The notes below the pieces were generated by a model, which had not been told where the DNA came from, searched no databases, and saw only the letters and a list, made by a program, of their open reading frames with translations. DNA of 64,000 bases, from contig NC_135150.1 of NCBI RefSeq assembly GCF_050948215.1, positions 19,137,943-19,201,942 on the forward strand, in the 5' to 3' direction. Positions within the stretch are counted from its first letter, which is position 1. Every line of letters begins with the position of its first letter. This document shows, one piece after another, positions 25,001-40,000 of the stretch. This DNA comes from Halictus rubicundus. Taxonomy: Eukaryota > Arthropoda > Insecta > Hymenoptera > Halictidae. The translations under genes and the position numbers were made by a program.

Positions 25001-28000
25001 TAACAAAAGTCGTAAAGATAAATAGCTATGTGATCATGTTGTATGTACGAAATTGTACGCAGTAGTTTGAAAAGGTCAATTTGACCGGCCGTAGTAGGTT
25101 CAGTGTTAATCATGTAATTATTGAATTAAGAATAATTGAACATATAATTCTACCGATCATTTGACTGAAGGATTCGAAATTTTCGTCGCGCAGTGTTCGC
25201 CTGCCATGCAGATTTCAAGCGAAAAATCAGGCTTGCAACCCCCGGAGGGGTTTCCACGGGAAATATCCTAGATGGAATTGATTATTGCCAGCAGATTCGT
25301 TTCCAGATTCTGGGATCTGGGTTACAGGTTCGGTCTTAATAACGAGTCGAGGGCGGCGGGGGTTGCGTGGATGGCAGCGAACGGTCACGCGGGGGTTGGT
25401 AAAAATTACAGAGAAAATCGAGTCGGCCGGTAATTGAAATTCGCGCGGGTCAAAGGAAGCCGGCGAGCAAATAGTTAAACGAGGGAAAAGAAGAGGCGGT
25501 AGAGCGAGGAACTTTGCCGGAACGATAACGAGCGATAATTTCGCGCAGTATTCGCGAGCTAATTTCGCTCTTCGCGCGAGCTGAAACCGAGGGGGTCACG
25601 GTGCTTCATCTTTCCCGCTGACACCTCCAGGATAAGGGAGACGGAAAGAAAGAATAAAGCACAGAGTACAAGAAAGAATAAGAGGGAAAGTTGCCGCGAC
25701 CGAATGCGGGGTTGAGAAACCTCCTGGAAACGATTTCAGATTCCAGCCACTTAAAGAGTCTCCGATAAATCTCTCTCTCCCGGCCTAGATTCGATTAATA
25801 TAAGAGATAACGGGGGACCTGCTTGATTCATGGGGTGTCCCGAAAGTCCTCCTTCGCCCGAATCAACCTACCCCCTCGAGCGTTAAAGGGGTGGCTTGCC
25901 GAAAGCCTCCACCCGAGAGGGCCGTAAATTGGATCGACGCGCGCCACGGTACTAATTAACTTTTTCTCAGATTCCTCTGGACGAAATAAACTCGACACCG
26001 ATCTCCAGGGGTCTCCGACAGCCTTCCCGGACCGCTCTGCCAAACTTCTGATACCTGTCCTCCGTGGAACTGCAAACACTTCCGCCTCGTAGATCCAACT
26101 TTGCTGAATTTTTCACGGGGCCGTGCAGAACAAGTTTTTGCCAAGCCGCGGGACAAATTTCCGCCCAGGTTTTTCGGCTGAATTTCTCGTGCACGAGATT
26201 CTTTCCCGAAGCGGGGTCTCGCTTAGGAAGCTTGCGAACGGGACACTTCCGATTTGAATATCCAACTTTCGACCCTCTGAATTTTGAATGCAGCCGTGTA
26301 CCACGGCGAACAATTTCCTGCGATGATACGAGACGAATTTCTGTCAGATTTTTTACCTCGATTTCTCAAGTATGAGATCCGCGAAGATTCTTCCACGAAT
26401 CGATCTTTCAGTGGTACGATGTATAAAAGACATTTTCTTCAGTCTCCAGAGGTCTCATCAAATTTTCTACGAAGTATAATTTTTGGAAAATTGTCGGACA
26501 TTTTCGGGAAGTCGAGTCATGTACCATTATTTTGAAGACGGAATCAGAGACATTTTCCGAAGACGGTACATCGCAGAGAGGAATGTGCACGAGAAAAATG
26601 GGTCATCCCGGTCCATTCTGCAGGAACAAATGCAAAGCATTCCGTTAACGATGTCGAAAACCCTGAACCGACTGTACCGTCCGGAACCCGTGGTCACGAA
26701 CCCGCGATGCACTATGGAAAAAGGTAGATGGCCGCGGGAAAAATCCGAAATTGCGCACAGTTTCAGGAAATACGGCGAAACCGTGATGGCCGTGCACAGT
26801 TTTACGAGACACCGTAAAGCAAGGCCGCTTCGACATTCGATGGCCGCCTCGAGGACCGATAAATTGCTCGTCCTCCTCTTTGAAATGCCTGTCACGTTGG
26901 TGGGTGTCGGTTCTTGGCGAAAAAAAACCCTCGCGAAATTCTGAAATCTTGTACTTAACCCTCTGATTCATATCTGGGCCATGATCATCCTCGAGATCCA
27001 CGTTTTGTACGCTCCGGTGACGATAGTCGCTCCGGTATTTAAATCTGGATTGAAATTATTTTAAGTTATTCGTGCTCGAACTACCGCTTTGCATTTTAGA
27101 ATCATTATTACCATTTGGAATCGTTGGAGTCCATTTATTGCTAATCCCTTCATCCGTATGCGCATTGTAACGAAACCCATTTCTAATTTCAATAAATCCG
27201 ATTTGTAATTTGTACAAAATACAAGTACAGGTAATTTGTACAGTCTAAGAGTCTAGTACTATTAAAAGAGAACGGCTCTGCAAGTCGCCGAGTGACATTG
27301 ACCCCATTTGTGTCTGGAAACATTCCAAAAATTCTTCAATACTCTCCTGTGTTTCTAGAATATTATCCAATCATTTTTATTGCTAAGGCAAGATTTAAGG
27401 AAAAATGTGGAAACTTGATCTAGGTGCAAGGAATTTCTCAGGTTTTTGTATCTCAAAAAATCCCAAAAAATTCTTGAACAGTCTTCGGTGTTTCTAGAAT
27501 ATTATACAGTTATTTTTATTGTCTGTTACCTTAATTTTCTTGAGCAAAGAAAAATATGGAACGATTAAAAATTGACCTAAGGTCCGTCAGTAAGTTGTTT
27601 CACATTAAACGATTAAGAGCTTTAAACACAGCCAAAGGTTCGTACATGAAGAAACCAAGTTTGGAACAATGGTGAACATGCAAATAATTAAAGGTAGATA
27701 CAAGTATTAATATTCGGGACTCGTGGGACGATCAGATAGGTCTGTTCATTGCTGCCTAATGTTCAAAGCGGCGCAAATTCGATTTCACTTTGGAAAGTTA
27801 GGTAACGCGGCAGCAACAAATTGAATAATTTCCCTGTTTGTCCACGGGCGAAAATTGGCTTAATTTTCCGTCAGTGCGCAGTTGGAAATCGATACAGGAT
27901 AAGCGATACGAGACGGGGGAGAAAAAAAAGGAATTAGCGCGACAGGAAACGCCGCTCTCGCGATTAGTGGCCTCTTAATTATCGCGCGAAACGGATTATC

Positions 28001-31000
28001 GGTCGGGGATTTCGTTATTACGGCGTCACACGAAATTATCCGGGGACACGTGCGTCAAACGGCGCCACGTTGACTATAATTCAGGATCGGCCGATGCCGA
28101 TAATCCGCTTGATCCACGGGACACCGGGACGTATGCGCGCGTTTTCACAGCGGATCATGCGCGATCCTGTCGCGCAGTATCACCAGCAAACAGCGTAAAG
28201 TATCCTTGCGCGACGTGTGCGCGAAATATTTGCCGGGTTTTGAAATCGAACGGCGCCGTGACGTTTCGGAAAAATCATGGTTTAAACGGACGTCGTAATT
28301 CCGATTAAAACTCTTCGATTTTTCCTTGTTCGTTGAAAATGATTATGGTTGTACACGCAAGAGTATTTGGGACCATTCAGATAATTATTCAGCGATTTTT
28401 TAAAACAGATCTCTAAGGGTGCTTTATCTGGACACGATCTTTTCATTCCGTTTAATTAAGATGCCTTTAATTCAAATGGAGCACCAGGAACCAAGTAGAT
28501 TGTATACAGTGACTCCCACTCATATTCGGACGCTTTTAAAAATCGCATAACTTTGTTAATATTGGAACATACGACTTGGAGTTTTTTAAGAAGTTAGCAC
28601 AATTGGTTCGCTACATAAAGTGAAAAAAAATTTGTACAAAAATTGCAATTGGTCGAAATTGCAGAGAAAATCCTAAAAGTTGTATTTTGTAAACTTTTTA
28701 TGTGAACTTACACTGAAAATTTAGAAAGTACGATTTGTAGATCTGTGTGAATTACACATATTCTGAGAATTTCATCAAAATCGGTCAACGGTGCAATGAG
28801 TTATAGATATTCCAAAATGATCACATAAGGGCGATATTCCCTGACAAGGCCAAAATTCTGCTACTTTCACCCTTAAACTTTCATCGTTAAACGTTTGTAG
28901 CTCATTGCAATGTTGACCGATTTAGATGAAATATTCAGAATATGTATAATTGATACACATGTACAAAACGTACTTATAAAATTTTTAATATAAGCCCGCA
29001 TAAAGAAGTTTCAAAATACAAGTTTTAGTACTTTGTCTGCAATTTTAATCAAACATTTTTTTCACGTTATGTAGCGAACCAATTGTTCTACTTTCTCCAA
29101 AAGAAAAATTCAGGTAGTATAGTCCAATATTGACAAGGTTATGCGATTTGGAATAGCGTCCGAATATTAGTGTGAGTCATTGTACGTCAATTCAGAAGAA
29201 ATATTTACAGTGTACACCCCACTACTATGGGGTATACCCCGTGAGGGGTCACGAAGCTAACGAGGGGTCTCGGACGCCGAGAAGTGTAAACATAACACGG
29301 CTCGGGTATGTCTGGACGATACACGACGCTGGCAAGACCCGTGTTGTTGACATACATCGAGAATTCACGGTATCCTTCACGTTGACTGCCACGTCACCCA
29401 TATGTGGGTGACGGAATTATTTGTGCAGGTTTTAAAATGAACTTTTACGTTGGTATATTCATTGTACCAAATTTGATTAGTATCTGTAACATGCAAGAAA
29501 GTTGTAGGACCTCTCAGTATCAGTTAATTTTTTTCAATTTTTATTTCATTAAATAACTTACTTTGATTTTATGGAATTTTTGGGGTTTCTAGTTTGGCGA
29601 TCAAAGTGTTAAACCGACGATTTTTCTAAAAATAATAGATTATTTAAAAGTCTTCAGTTTATAAAAGAGCAGTAGACAAATGCTTTCGATAATTACTGGT
29701 CCAAACAATTTCTTTAATATTTCTGGAATCAAGTAGCCAAGCTACCGAGGTTCTCGTTTCACAGACAAGTCTTTTTTCGACTCGGCTAAAGTCAAATAAA
29801 CAAAGCTTTCCGATCAGCCCTCCTTCGATCGACAACCACAACGGTTGGAAAAAATGTCTAATCCCGTGAAAGGGTCTGAGCTTTTGAACCCCAGTCCCGG
29901 GACAAGATAAAGCGTCTCCCTGTTCGGGACAGTGGCAGCTTTCTTGCTCCCCTCTCTCCCCCTCGATCCAGAAGACTATTAAAATTTCTATCGCGTAAAT
30001 CTAACGGGGCGTAGAAACTCGGGAGAATTATGGCGCGATCTCATTCAACCGGAGAAATCTATCGACGACGTGGAACGCAGCGGTTTCTGGGAGGACACGC
30101 CAATCGATTCTCGCAATATCGAGGGTCGCCGCGGATCCCCAGACAGATATGTATAGGAATCTATGAAATCTCCCAGTCTCCTTTAATTGGATTTCTTCTT
30201 TTAGCTCGTCGATCTTAGTTAACCGAACTCCCATTCAAGTTTCACCTTCGACCGACCAGAATACCGTCGCGTGACTGCTTTCGAACGATCGAACCGCCTA
30301 AATATGAAGTGCGCGATTATTCCGGGACCCGTACGCGGTACTCGAACCAAACCCAAATTTTACAGTGCAAGTTGAAGTTCGCTAGCCGTCTTCACTGTAC
30401 TCATCTCGCTCATTTTGGACATCAAACTTTGTTATGACGTCTGTGAGACGTTGTGCAATCAAAATAATGTTTCCTCTTACAAAAATTTCTTGTGATTTTT
30501 CCAAACAAATGGAGGATAACACACAGGGAAATGAAAATTGGTTCGACACTTTCAGTGCCACGTCTCCCAAAACTCAATTATTTGTCAAAATTTGTAAATT
30601 AATGTACGAGAAAAGTAAGGTATACATCTCTTTCCAATGTTTATTTTATCAAATAAATTAGTCAATAAATACATAAAAGAAATTAGGGTATGTCATGACC
30701 CTTGGACAGTCGTATCAGAGTCTATTTTCGCTCGGCTTGTTCGACCTTGCAGAATATAAAAGTAGAATAATCGGAAAATAGTCGCCATCCTCCTTCAATT
30801 TGGACAGGTTAACATTTTCCCGGGAAACAGTGAAAAGAACCGGTGAAAAATGTCATTCCCTAAAGGAGGATGTTCGCGGGCAAGTGCCGATGGTTCTGGT
30901 GTCCCGATGAAGCATCGAGACAAGGTTCCACTAAATTATTAACGAAGGGATGGACGCGGGAAGCAGGCTGTCGATGCTACGCGGATTGGAGGAATTCTTA

Positions 31001-34000
31001 CACGAGTGCCAAGAATACGGTTCGCTTTCAATATCTGGAGGATGGTATACAGGCTACGCCGGAAATCCTGACCTGTCCAACGACGCGACGGTCCTTGGTT
31101 TCAAAATTAAAAGAGCTCTCACGAGTCGAGAACTCTCAATGCATCCGGCGACATCTTGTTTGCGATGGATGCGACCTAACGATCGTGTAATCGTCCTTTC
31201 CTTGGCAGAGAGCCTCGCCGAAAGAGTCAACACTACTTCGTCTTCTGTGTGCAATGCTTACAGGATGATGAGCACGAAAGATGAAGAAGAGAGTACGCCA
31301 TTTTACGCTCGGTACCTTTTGTTGAACTAATTTGTTCTAGAAGTCTAATTTGATTCGTTACTAGCTTGTCAATCTTCATTGCGAAATAAGAATTAGATGA
31401 GAAATGAAAATTAGATGAAAATGTACAGTAAATTCTCGATAGCTTTGTGACCTCATACGAGGTATACCTCGCGGTAGTGGGGATAATTCCGCGACGCTTA
31501 TCATCCAGGCCTTGGCGACATATATAGAGAAATCACTGTATTCCACTTTTCGGTCATTTGAATGTGCCACTAAAAATTTTCGCAACAATGTTCAAGCAAC
31601 TGATTATGTTTCTAAATTTGGTTTCGTTCAATACATTTGTTAAAACAGCTTCGAGTGCGAAGGGGTAATGTGTCAACAAGAATCATACAGCAGTGTGCAC
31701 AAAACCTTCGAACCCGCCGATCGATTTTTGGTTCGGACAACTACCCTCCACGCTTATGCACCTGTGCGTTTGCAGGGTCGCCGGTTAATTGAGTTGCAAC
31801 GTGCGCCGAGCAGGTTTAGGAAGGTTCTACCTTTTTTTACCTTTTTAGCAGCCCCGTGGAGCACGGAAGCGTTACCCGTGCTCTGTCTCAGGCCAGTGCC
31901 GTTTGTTCCCCGCTCCGAAAAGAAGAAAATTCACGCTCGAATGTCCGCTGAATTAAAAGGCGGCAGGACCGAGCCGCTATTTTTAATTGCGCCACTAACG
32001 AGCGAATCCGTGCATTTTTAATTTACGGGGAGTGGAAGGGGCCAGGGGGATCTGGAACGAACAGCGAATCCATCGTCGCGGTTGCGCGGTCTCCGCCAAT
32101 TAGCGATTACGCGGTCGCGAGCCCCCTAATTAACCGGTGATCCGCGTTCGCAGCGGCATAATAATTGCGCTCCGTCAAAAAATCTGGCACTGGCGAGAGA
32201 GAGAGACGGATGTCCCCGGGACGTCGCGCTGGTTGCCAAACTCATTCGACTGGGTTAACCCATTTGCATCGCGAGGAAGAATAGAATTAATCAATAGCCT
32301 ATTGCGGTAGAAGAAAATCATTTCTAAAAGCAAGGGGGCACATATTTCAATAATTTGTGCAAATCTGTTGTACATATTTTGAACGTTGCTTTAACAGTAG
32401 AGGTTATTAGCAACGTGGTACAATTTTATGCTAATCAATAGTAGAAATCATATTTTTTGATACAGATTTGTCTACAGATTTGATTTAGAACTTGATGAAG
32501 ATTTGATAGGTGTTCGCCAGAGTTAAAGAGTGCTCGTTGCATGTTGGTTTATTCTATTCTTTATTTAGAAACGACCACGTTCAATTTCTGGACAAGAATC
32601 CCCATCACTTTCTATATACATATTCACTCCATGTATTGTGGTAATAAATTAGAATTTAAAACAGTCGTGAGAGTCGCGAACTAATTTCTACATCTAATGC
32701 GCACATATTGAAATAAATGTTTGTGCGGGAAGAATAAAAAGTACGGAACAGGAAGACAATGCTGTTCGGTAACAATTACCGGGAAATTGTACGTGGATGA
32801 CGCAAATGGATCAAGAGACAATGAGGAATGTAGACTACCAAAGAACGCTGTAAATAGATTGAAATTGTTCGTTGAATTTAGACGAAGATTCGCTCGACCT
32901 TTTCGGTGCGCGCGAGACGGTAAAACAATAAACGAGAATTTATAGGCGAGGCGCGGAGCGTTGCTTAGGCATCGACGCGAACTCTTTTCTCCTATTTTCC
33001 TTAGGCAAGCCGCGGTGCCGTCGCATCGAGCCTCTATTTCCCGCGGAAACGAGATTTCCCGATCGCTGGAGCGCCGCGGGGGATACAAGATGGAACGCGG
33101 AAAAGAAACGGCGCCCTCGAAGAGATGCATCCGGAGCTATAAATCTTTCAGAGACGCAACTATGCGACCCGAAACCCTTTCGATCCGCCTCGGCGCTTGG
33201 CTGGCCTCGCTCTCCCTTTTCCGAACCAACCATTCTTCCGACTGCCAGTCGAAGAACAGGGTCACCGTTGCTAGTTAACACATTCGCAACATTAACGACC
33301 CAGGTGGACGGTTAGACACAAACACAACATTAACGCTTCTATTTGCTTAAAAAATTTTATTCAAACGCCCGATAAAACAGTATAAACTTTTTTAAAATAC
33401 GACCTGATCTTTTTTGGAGCAATTAGAGGAATTGGTTTACCGAACGACGTGCGAGAAAGATTTTGACAAAAATTGAAATTGCTAGGAATTGTAAGAGCAA
33501 ATAAAAAAGGCGCTTTCCAAAACTTTTTTACTTGAGCCTGTAATGAAAATTTAAACTATGCGTTTTGGAGATCTATGTTAGTTACACACATGCTGAAAAT
33601 TTCATCGAAATCGGTTATTAACGCAGATAAAGACGGCACGCATCGAAAGATGTTAGAATCTGTGGATTTTAAGCGGAAACTGACCACGTTTAACTACTTG
33701 TAACTCATTTGTATACTAATCGATTTCGATGAAATTTTCAGCATGCGTATAAGTAACATTACAGGCTCAAATAAAAAATTTGTAAAAATTGCTAATTTTT
33801 ATTTTCTCATGTAATTCTCACCGATTGCAATTTTTTCAAAATCTCTTTTGCATATCATTTGGAAAACCAATTCTTCTAATTGCTCAAAAAAGTCAACTCG
33901 TTTGATCCAATTTTTAAAAAGTTGTACTGTTTTAAAGGGCGTTCGAACAATTTCGTGGGCCCGTGTATTTATTTAATGAACTAAAAATCGAAAAGCTAAG

Positions 34001-37000
34001 ATTATGATCCTGTTCTTGTATTTGGCAGACCATCATTGTTGCTGCACCCAATGCATTAAAGCGAAAATTAATTCACAAATCTGGACACATAATTCTCTCA
34101 TTTTTGGGAGTTTTTGAACCGTGAACTTATTCTCCATCTGCCATTTGTTAGAGTATTTCTTTTTAGGTTTTCTAGGAAATTTAAAGAAAATAATTTTGTA
34201 CGTTCTCGTGAGTAGTGTTAACACTTCCAATACCATGTCTCCCAAAAGTGGGGAAATAGAAATTTTTGGTAGACGTGGAAAGTGTCAAAAATATTTACGA
34301 AAAGATAAAAGATTGTTAAGAAAAACCTACAGACAAAGACTCGAGCACCCAATTGGCGCACGGCGAATCTCCGCCATGGCCGTCCGAAACAACCAGCTTC
34401 GACATCGACTCCTCGAACTTCTGAAAAACCTCGCAAAAAAAATCGATATTATCAGCGGAAAGTATCGTAATCCAGCGGGACCACGAGGTTCGCTGTTCGC
34501 AGCTACAGATTTTTATTTCCCGATCAGGAAAGTTTGATCGCAACCGCCGGGCCGTACACCGATTTCCGATTTCCCGGGGGCTCGTTCGAAAAATTTCGCG
34601 CCAGACGAGGGTGGAACGTTCTCGTTGAAAAAGTTTTCCCGACGACGACGGGGACCAACGGTGTCTTTTGCGGCCGTGCGAGTTTTCCATCTGGAAATTT
34701 GGTATTCACGCGGGACCGGTGTCCTCCTCGAACTTTCGCGTTCTCCTGGCAACATCGCCTCTCGTCTCTGTCGATTCCTTCGCAGTCGTGGAAGCCTTTG
34801 ATTTTATTGTAGTTTTACGATCGACGTAAAAAAGAAAATCCGGAGGAAACGTGTTCGAACGCGGGGAAATGACTTTGGAAGTCCGAGACGAGACTTGGAG
34901 AGGGGTTCGCTCCAGTTTCCCGCGGTTGGATTTCGAATTTTTATGCATTTATGGCATATTCGAGTTTGCCAAGTACTAAGGAACCCTACGATGGCAGAGC
35001 ACCGATCTATTTTTATCCAGAGTATCAAAATCGTCTTTTAATTGTCCAATTTCTGGCCATAAGATTAAACGAATAGTTATCACGTTAGGAGCAAGAGAAG
35101 GAGGTCTAAAAGGAACGCGTATAAAAATATTGATAAGTAATACACTAGAATACGTCCTAATCCCGAATTTATTTCGATCCAGAGTATCAAAATCGTCTTA
35201 TTTTGATTGCCCAATTTCTGGCAATTGGATTAAATGAGTAGCTGTTACATGAGGAACAACGGGAAGACCAAAGAATCCACGAGGAACATGTTTAACAATA
35301 AACCTATCGACACTTTTTGTGTACCTATTCCAACCGTGCAACCTATTCTTGTGTACCTATTAACCCGTTCTTTCAACAATATGCCACACTGCGGGCGAAA
35401 TAATGCAGTTACTTCAGACGAAGTTTCGTGGTCGTGTTATCTCGCGCCGCGGCGATGTGAATTGGCCACCAAGATCGTGAGATTTGACGCCATTCGACTT
35501 TTTCCTTGGGGTTTTCTGAAAGGAAAGGTGAATGCCAATGATCAACAGACCATTCCGGAGCTGAAGGAACCGATTGAACGCAGCATTGCAGAAATAAGTC
35601 CGCAATTATGGCAAAATGTGATCGAAAATTTCGTCAAAAGAATTAACGTTTGCAAACAGGGACGAGGCGGCCATTCATCAGATATTGTGTTCCACACATA
35701 ACCTCCATGTTCGTACGTTATGTTAAAATAAAAACATTCATACTTAAAAAAAAAATACATTTTATTAATAAATTAAAATATCAGGTCATTTTGGGACACC
35801 CTTCATTTTAACAAGCTTGAAGTATGACGTCACGATCATCGTTCTGAACAATCTTCGGACTTGTCATAAAACTCAGGACTCGTAAATTTAATAGAGCGAT
35901 TTTCCTGCAGGCGAAAGAAATTTGTTACTTGTTCTCCTCTTCATGGAACAGTCCAAGAAAAAAAAAGGGATTTGCATAAAGTCCACACGCGATCCTTGGC
36001 GGTTCCCAGAAGGATCTTCCTACCAGGCACGAGAGAACATAATCTAATATGTCTCGATCGAACAAGTTTCGAAACGCGTTTCATAGATCGTTCTACCGGA
36101 CTGGCACGGTCTAAACACAACAGTAAACTGCGAGGAACTTCGGCGAACAACTTCAGGAAATTCCTAGAATCCTGCCCCCCCCCCCCCCCCAGGGATGAAG
36201 GATCCTTTCAAAGCGGCAGACGTCCGAGCAAACGTTTAGTCGAATCGGCGGAACGCGGAAAAAGTGGAACTCGGTGTCAGAAGAACGGAAAGGATCGCCG
36301 ACGATTGCGAATTAAATTAAATACCGTGGAAGCGTTTCCTGGCCGAGTGAACTGACAGTACAACAATTCCGTGATCGTGATTGTTCTAGCCTTTCGCGCC
36401 CGGTGAGTTGTATAATTTCTACGAAATGTTGACAGAATGAAAAGCAAGAAGGAACAAAAACTAAACCTACAAAGCACGAAAACATATACAGTGAATCCGG
36501 GATATAAGTCGCCGAGGCTTCCAAGCTAGCTGTCGTGGAATTATCCCCACTACCGCGGGGCATACCCTGTGAGGGGGCAAGAATCTCGAGTGCCGCCGCC
36601 GAGGAATGTAAACATAGTCGGCACCATTTCCCCGCTGTGACTTTGACATATAACGTGTAAGACGAACGAATGAGGACGTGTTTACAGTCCTCGGCTTTTC
36701 TACGTTCGGCACTGCATCAAAGAATGGCTTTCTAACTCAAACGGCGACGAGACCCGCGCTGCTGACATAAAACGCGGATTCACCGTAAATGTGAAACGCT
36801 TTACAAAAGTGGGAAGCTTGAATTTACTTAAACCTTGTACTATTTTGGTATGTGCTTTACCCTTGCGCTATGAAGACTCGCGATGAAGACTCTGAACAGA
36901 AATCAAATTCCATTACAGTCATTGGAGAACGTATAGGTGTTAGCGCCCAATATGTTTCGGGCCCAATCAGGGACGGCTACCGATACTTGGTAAGCACGGC

Positions 37001-40000
37001 GACCTCTGAGAGTCGGCCGACGCTTTGAAATCGGTGACAAAGACACCGATCCCTAATTGCCGATTGCCGACGCTACCGTTGACGCGACGTCATCGGTGAC
37101 GTGTCGGATGAAGAACCAATCGAGATGATTTCGGGGCGGATCTGGCCACGGAGTGGGGAAGGCAAGCATGCCTTCCGGTAAGAGGACTGTGTGAGACCGC
37201 TCAGCACTTACCCCAGAACCGTCTAGGCGTATAATTCTTTAACGTTATTATTTAAATTTATAACATAGACTTGCAGTGGATATCAATTTTGTTTCTTCTA
37301 AAATAAAGTAAATAGTAATGCAAGGGGTGGAATAAAGAAATCAATTCAGTCGTTTCGTATGAAAGCGTTTTTATAGTTCCAAAACATTCTGGAAGAGTTG
37401 ATTAATATTCTCGCACGAATTTTCCCTTTGGAACGGCAGGGGGAGAGAGAAAGGGCTGCAGGTTCGATCGAGGAAGACCTTTTCGGGTTTCCTGTGTCGT
37501 TCCACGAGAGGCAGAGCTCTCTCGAGCCATCAGAAATCCATTTACCATCCGCAACGTCGTACCCGCGACAGGAATATCGACGCGTATCGAGTCCCGACGC
37601 CGGGTGACAGGCTCCGGCGAGTTTCGGCAGCCGGCAGCCGGCATCCAGCTGGGTAACCTGGCTATAGATACCCAGAATTCGATAATGGAATTCTAGGTCA
37701 TCGGACAATCCCGCGAATCGACGCGACTCGACTCCTCCGCGCGGCAATACATCATACCGGCCGCGATCATGCACTCGGAACCCCTCGAAATCAACGGACG
37801 AACCGCCGCCGCAACTCGACAATTATGCGGCTAACGCGCCCGCCTCTTTATTAGCCCACTACAGTGAATTCTCGATATATGTCAACAACACGGGTCTTGC
37901 CAGCGTCGTGTATCGTCCAGGAGACTTACCCGAGCCGGCGCACAGTGGGCAATTTGGACAAAATCGGATTCAAAATCAAGGAACTTTCGATAGGAATGAG
38001 GTAGAGTGATGAAATTTTTTTTTAATGAAAGCTGCAACTTTGTAGAATATGGGAAAAATAGAGAGATTATTACCATCCAATCATTTCAACGAAAAAATGA
38101 CTTCATTAGTTTTTGTCACAAAAATCTATTTCTTGCAAAATCCTGAGGTCGTAGACAAATTTTGAGACCAGATTTGAAATCAGCGTGAAAAAATCTATGG
38201 GAAATGATGTATAGCATGTTAAAAAAAAAATTTTTCCGCGCGTGGTATTGGAAAAACCATAATTTTCTTGAAATTGTGCAAGTTTAACGAATTTTCTCAA
38301 GGTTAAAAAACGTTCGTACCATAATCTCCCTATTTTTCCCATATTCTACAAAGTTTGAGCTTTAATTTAAAACAAGTTTCATCGCTCTACCTCATTTCTA
38401 TCGAAAGTTCTTTGATTTTGAATCCGATTTCGTCCAAATTGCCCACTGTGCGGCGTCCTAGGGCTCTCGAGCTTCGGGGTATTCCCCGCGGTAGTGGGGA
38501 TAATTCTGGGACGTTTATCATCCAGGCCTTGGCGACGTATATAGAGGAATCACCGTATAACCCAGACTTTTTTTTACAAATGACAACCCCTTATTATTCC
38601 GAGCATTTTTTGATCAATTGACAATTACACGCCGCTTTATTAAATACTGAAGCTTCACAATTATATACTTGATTGGTTGCCAACGTAAGGGTTAATATTG
38701 AAATCCCTCGACGTTAATATCAGAATTTTTATGCGAAATAAAAATGTTCTGCACTGGTTGCGAGAACGAAATTAATTAGAAATTAATTTCTACCTTCAAC
38801 AGTCGTGATGAACGAAAAATAACAGAACATTGATCTTTAATTTCTTCCATGTTTCGTACCATAAATGCATAAAATCCACAGTCTAATTATTAGATTGCAA
38901 TTTGAAACAGCAGAAGGATGAAAAGAGTTTAAATAATAATAAATAATAATTATAAATAATTAATAAAACTACAAAAGAGAGAAATAAACTCCTGATTGGT
39001 TGCTGCGTCCTGCAATTAGTGCAAACAATTTTTATTCTGCACAAAGATCCGTCAGTGCCCTTCATTAAAAGTCGTGCTCTTCATTTCGCAACATGAAAAA
39101 GAATTTCTACGCCTAATAACTCGGGAAAGAAGGCGTTCGAAGCCTTCGTCTTTCTTCGCGTCGCTCCTAAGGGAAAAATGGCTGAGAAATTGCGCGTTCG
39201 GGGCCCTTTCTCTTTCTTTCGTTTTCCCGTACTGTGCGCGCCGTTCGAAAAGGGAATAACTCGGGGGGGGGGGGGGAATTAGGCTTGTTCCCTCCTTTGC
39301 GGCGTTTGTTCGCGCTTGTCGCGAAGAAACGGCCTTGCTCCTCGACTCGGTCTAATTGGCCCTCGCCTCCAATTACGGGTGGGCCGTTTATTCCGGAAAG
39401 GCAGCCGACAGCTGCGCCCCGTTCCCAGCCACAATTTAATATGTATGCCGCGTTCTCGCGAAATCGATAATCACCCGGCGCACGGTGACCACAATGACAC
39501 CGTAAATCAACCGCCGCCGAACCGATTAATAGAGCCAGCCCCGCACACGCACGTACACGCACGTACACGCAACCGTACGCGCCACGTTGCCGGAAGAAGG
39601 CGAGCGTTAATTATTCAGAGGAACCCGTGACGCTTCGGCGCGCGATTATCGAACTGGATCGACGCTGTTCCTATTTCTCTCTGCTCTTTCTCGCCTCCGT
39701 CGTTGGAAAATGATCGCGAAGATCGAGATTTTGCGAGGTCGTACATTTCCATCACCCGTGACAAAGCACCTGGCCAATTTGTAGCCGAGTTTCTCAATTC
39801 TTAGTTTTTCTTCAACAGAATTTGTCTACCCTGTTTTTGTATCTGGCGTTTACCTCAGCGTCTTACCTGCCTAGTATAATCTGACCCTACAGGGGAATTA
39901 TTTTTTACTGTTTAGTCCGTCTTAAAAGCGGGGTATATTAAACATTTCTTTTTATTTAAATAATTATTTTCTGATTTTTAGTCTTGTGTGTGTTATCGCC

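Noticed and set aside
30950..31330. 126-codon plus-strand ORF in the large ASPP intron
   Set aside because: No recognisable domain, no convincing flanking splice sites, and length within chance expectation for this composition.
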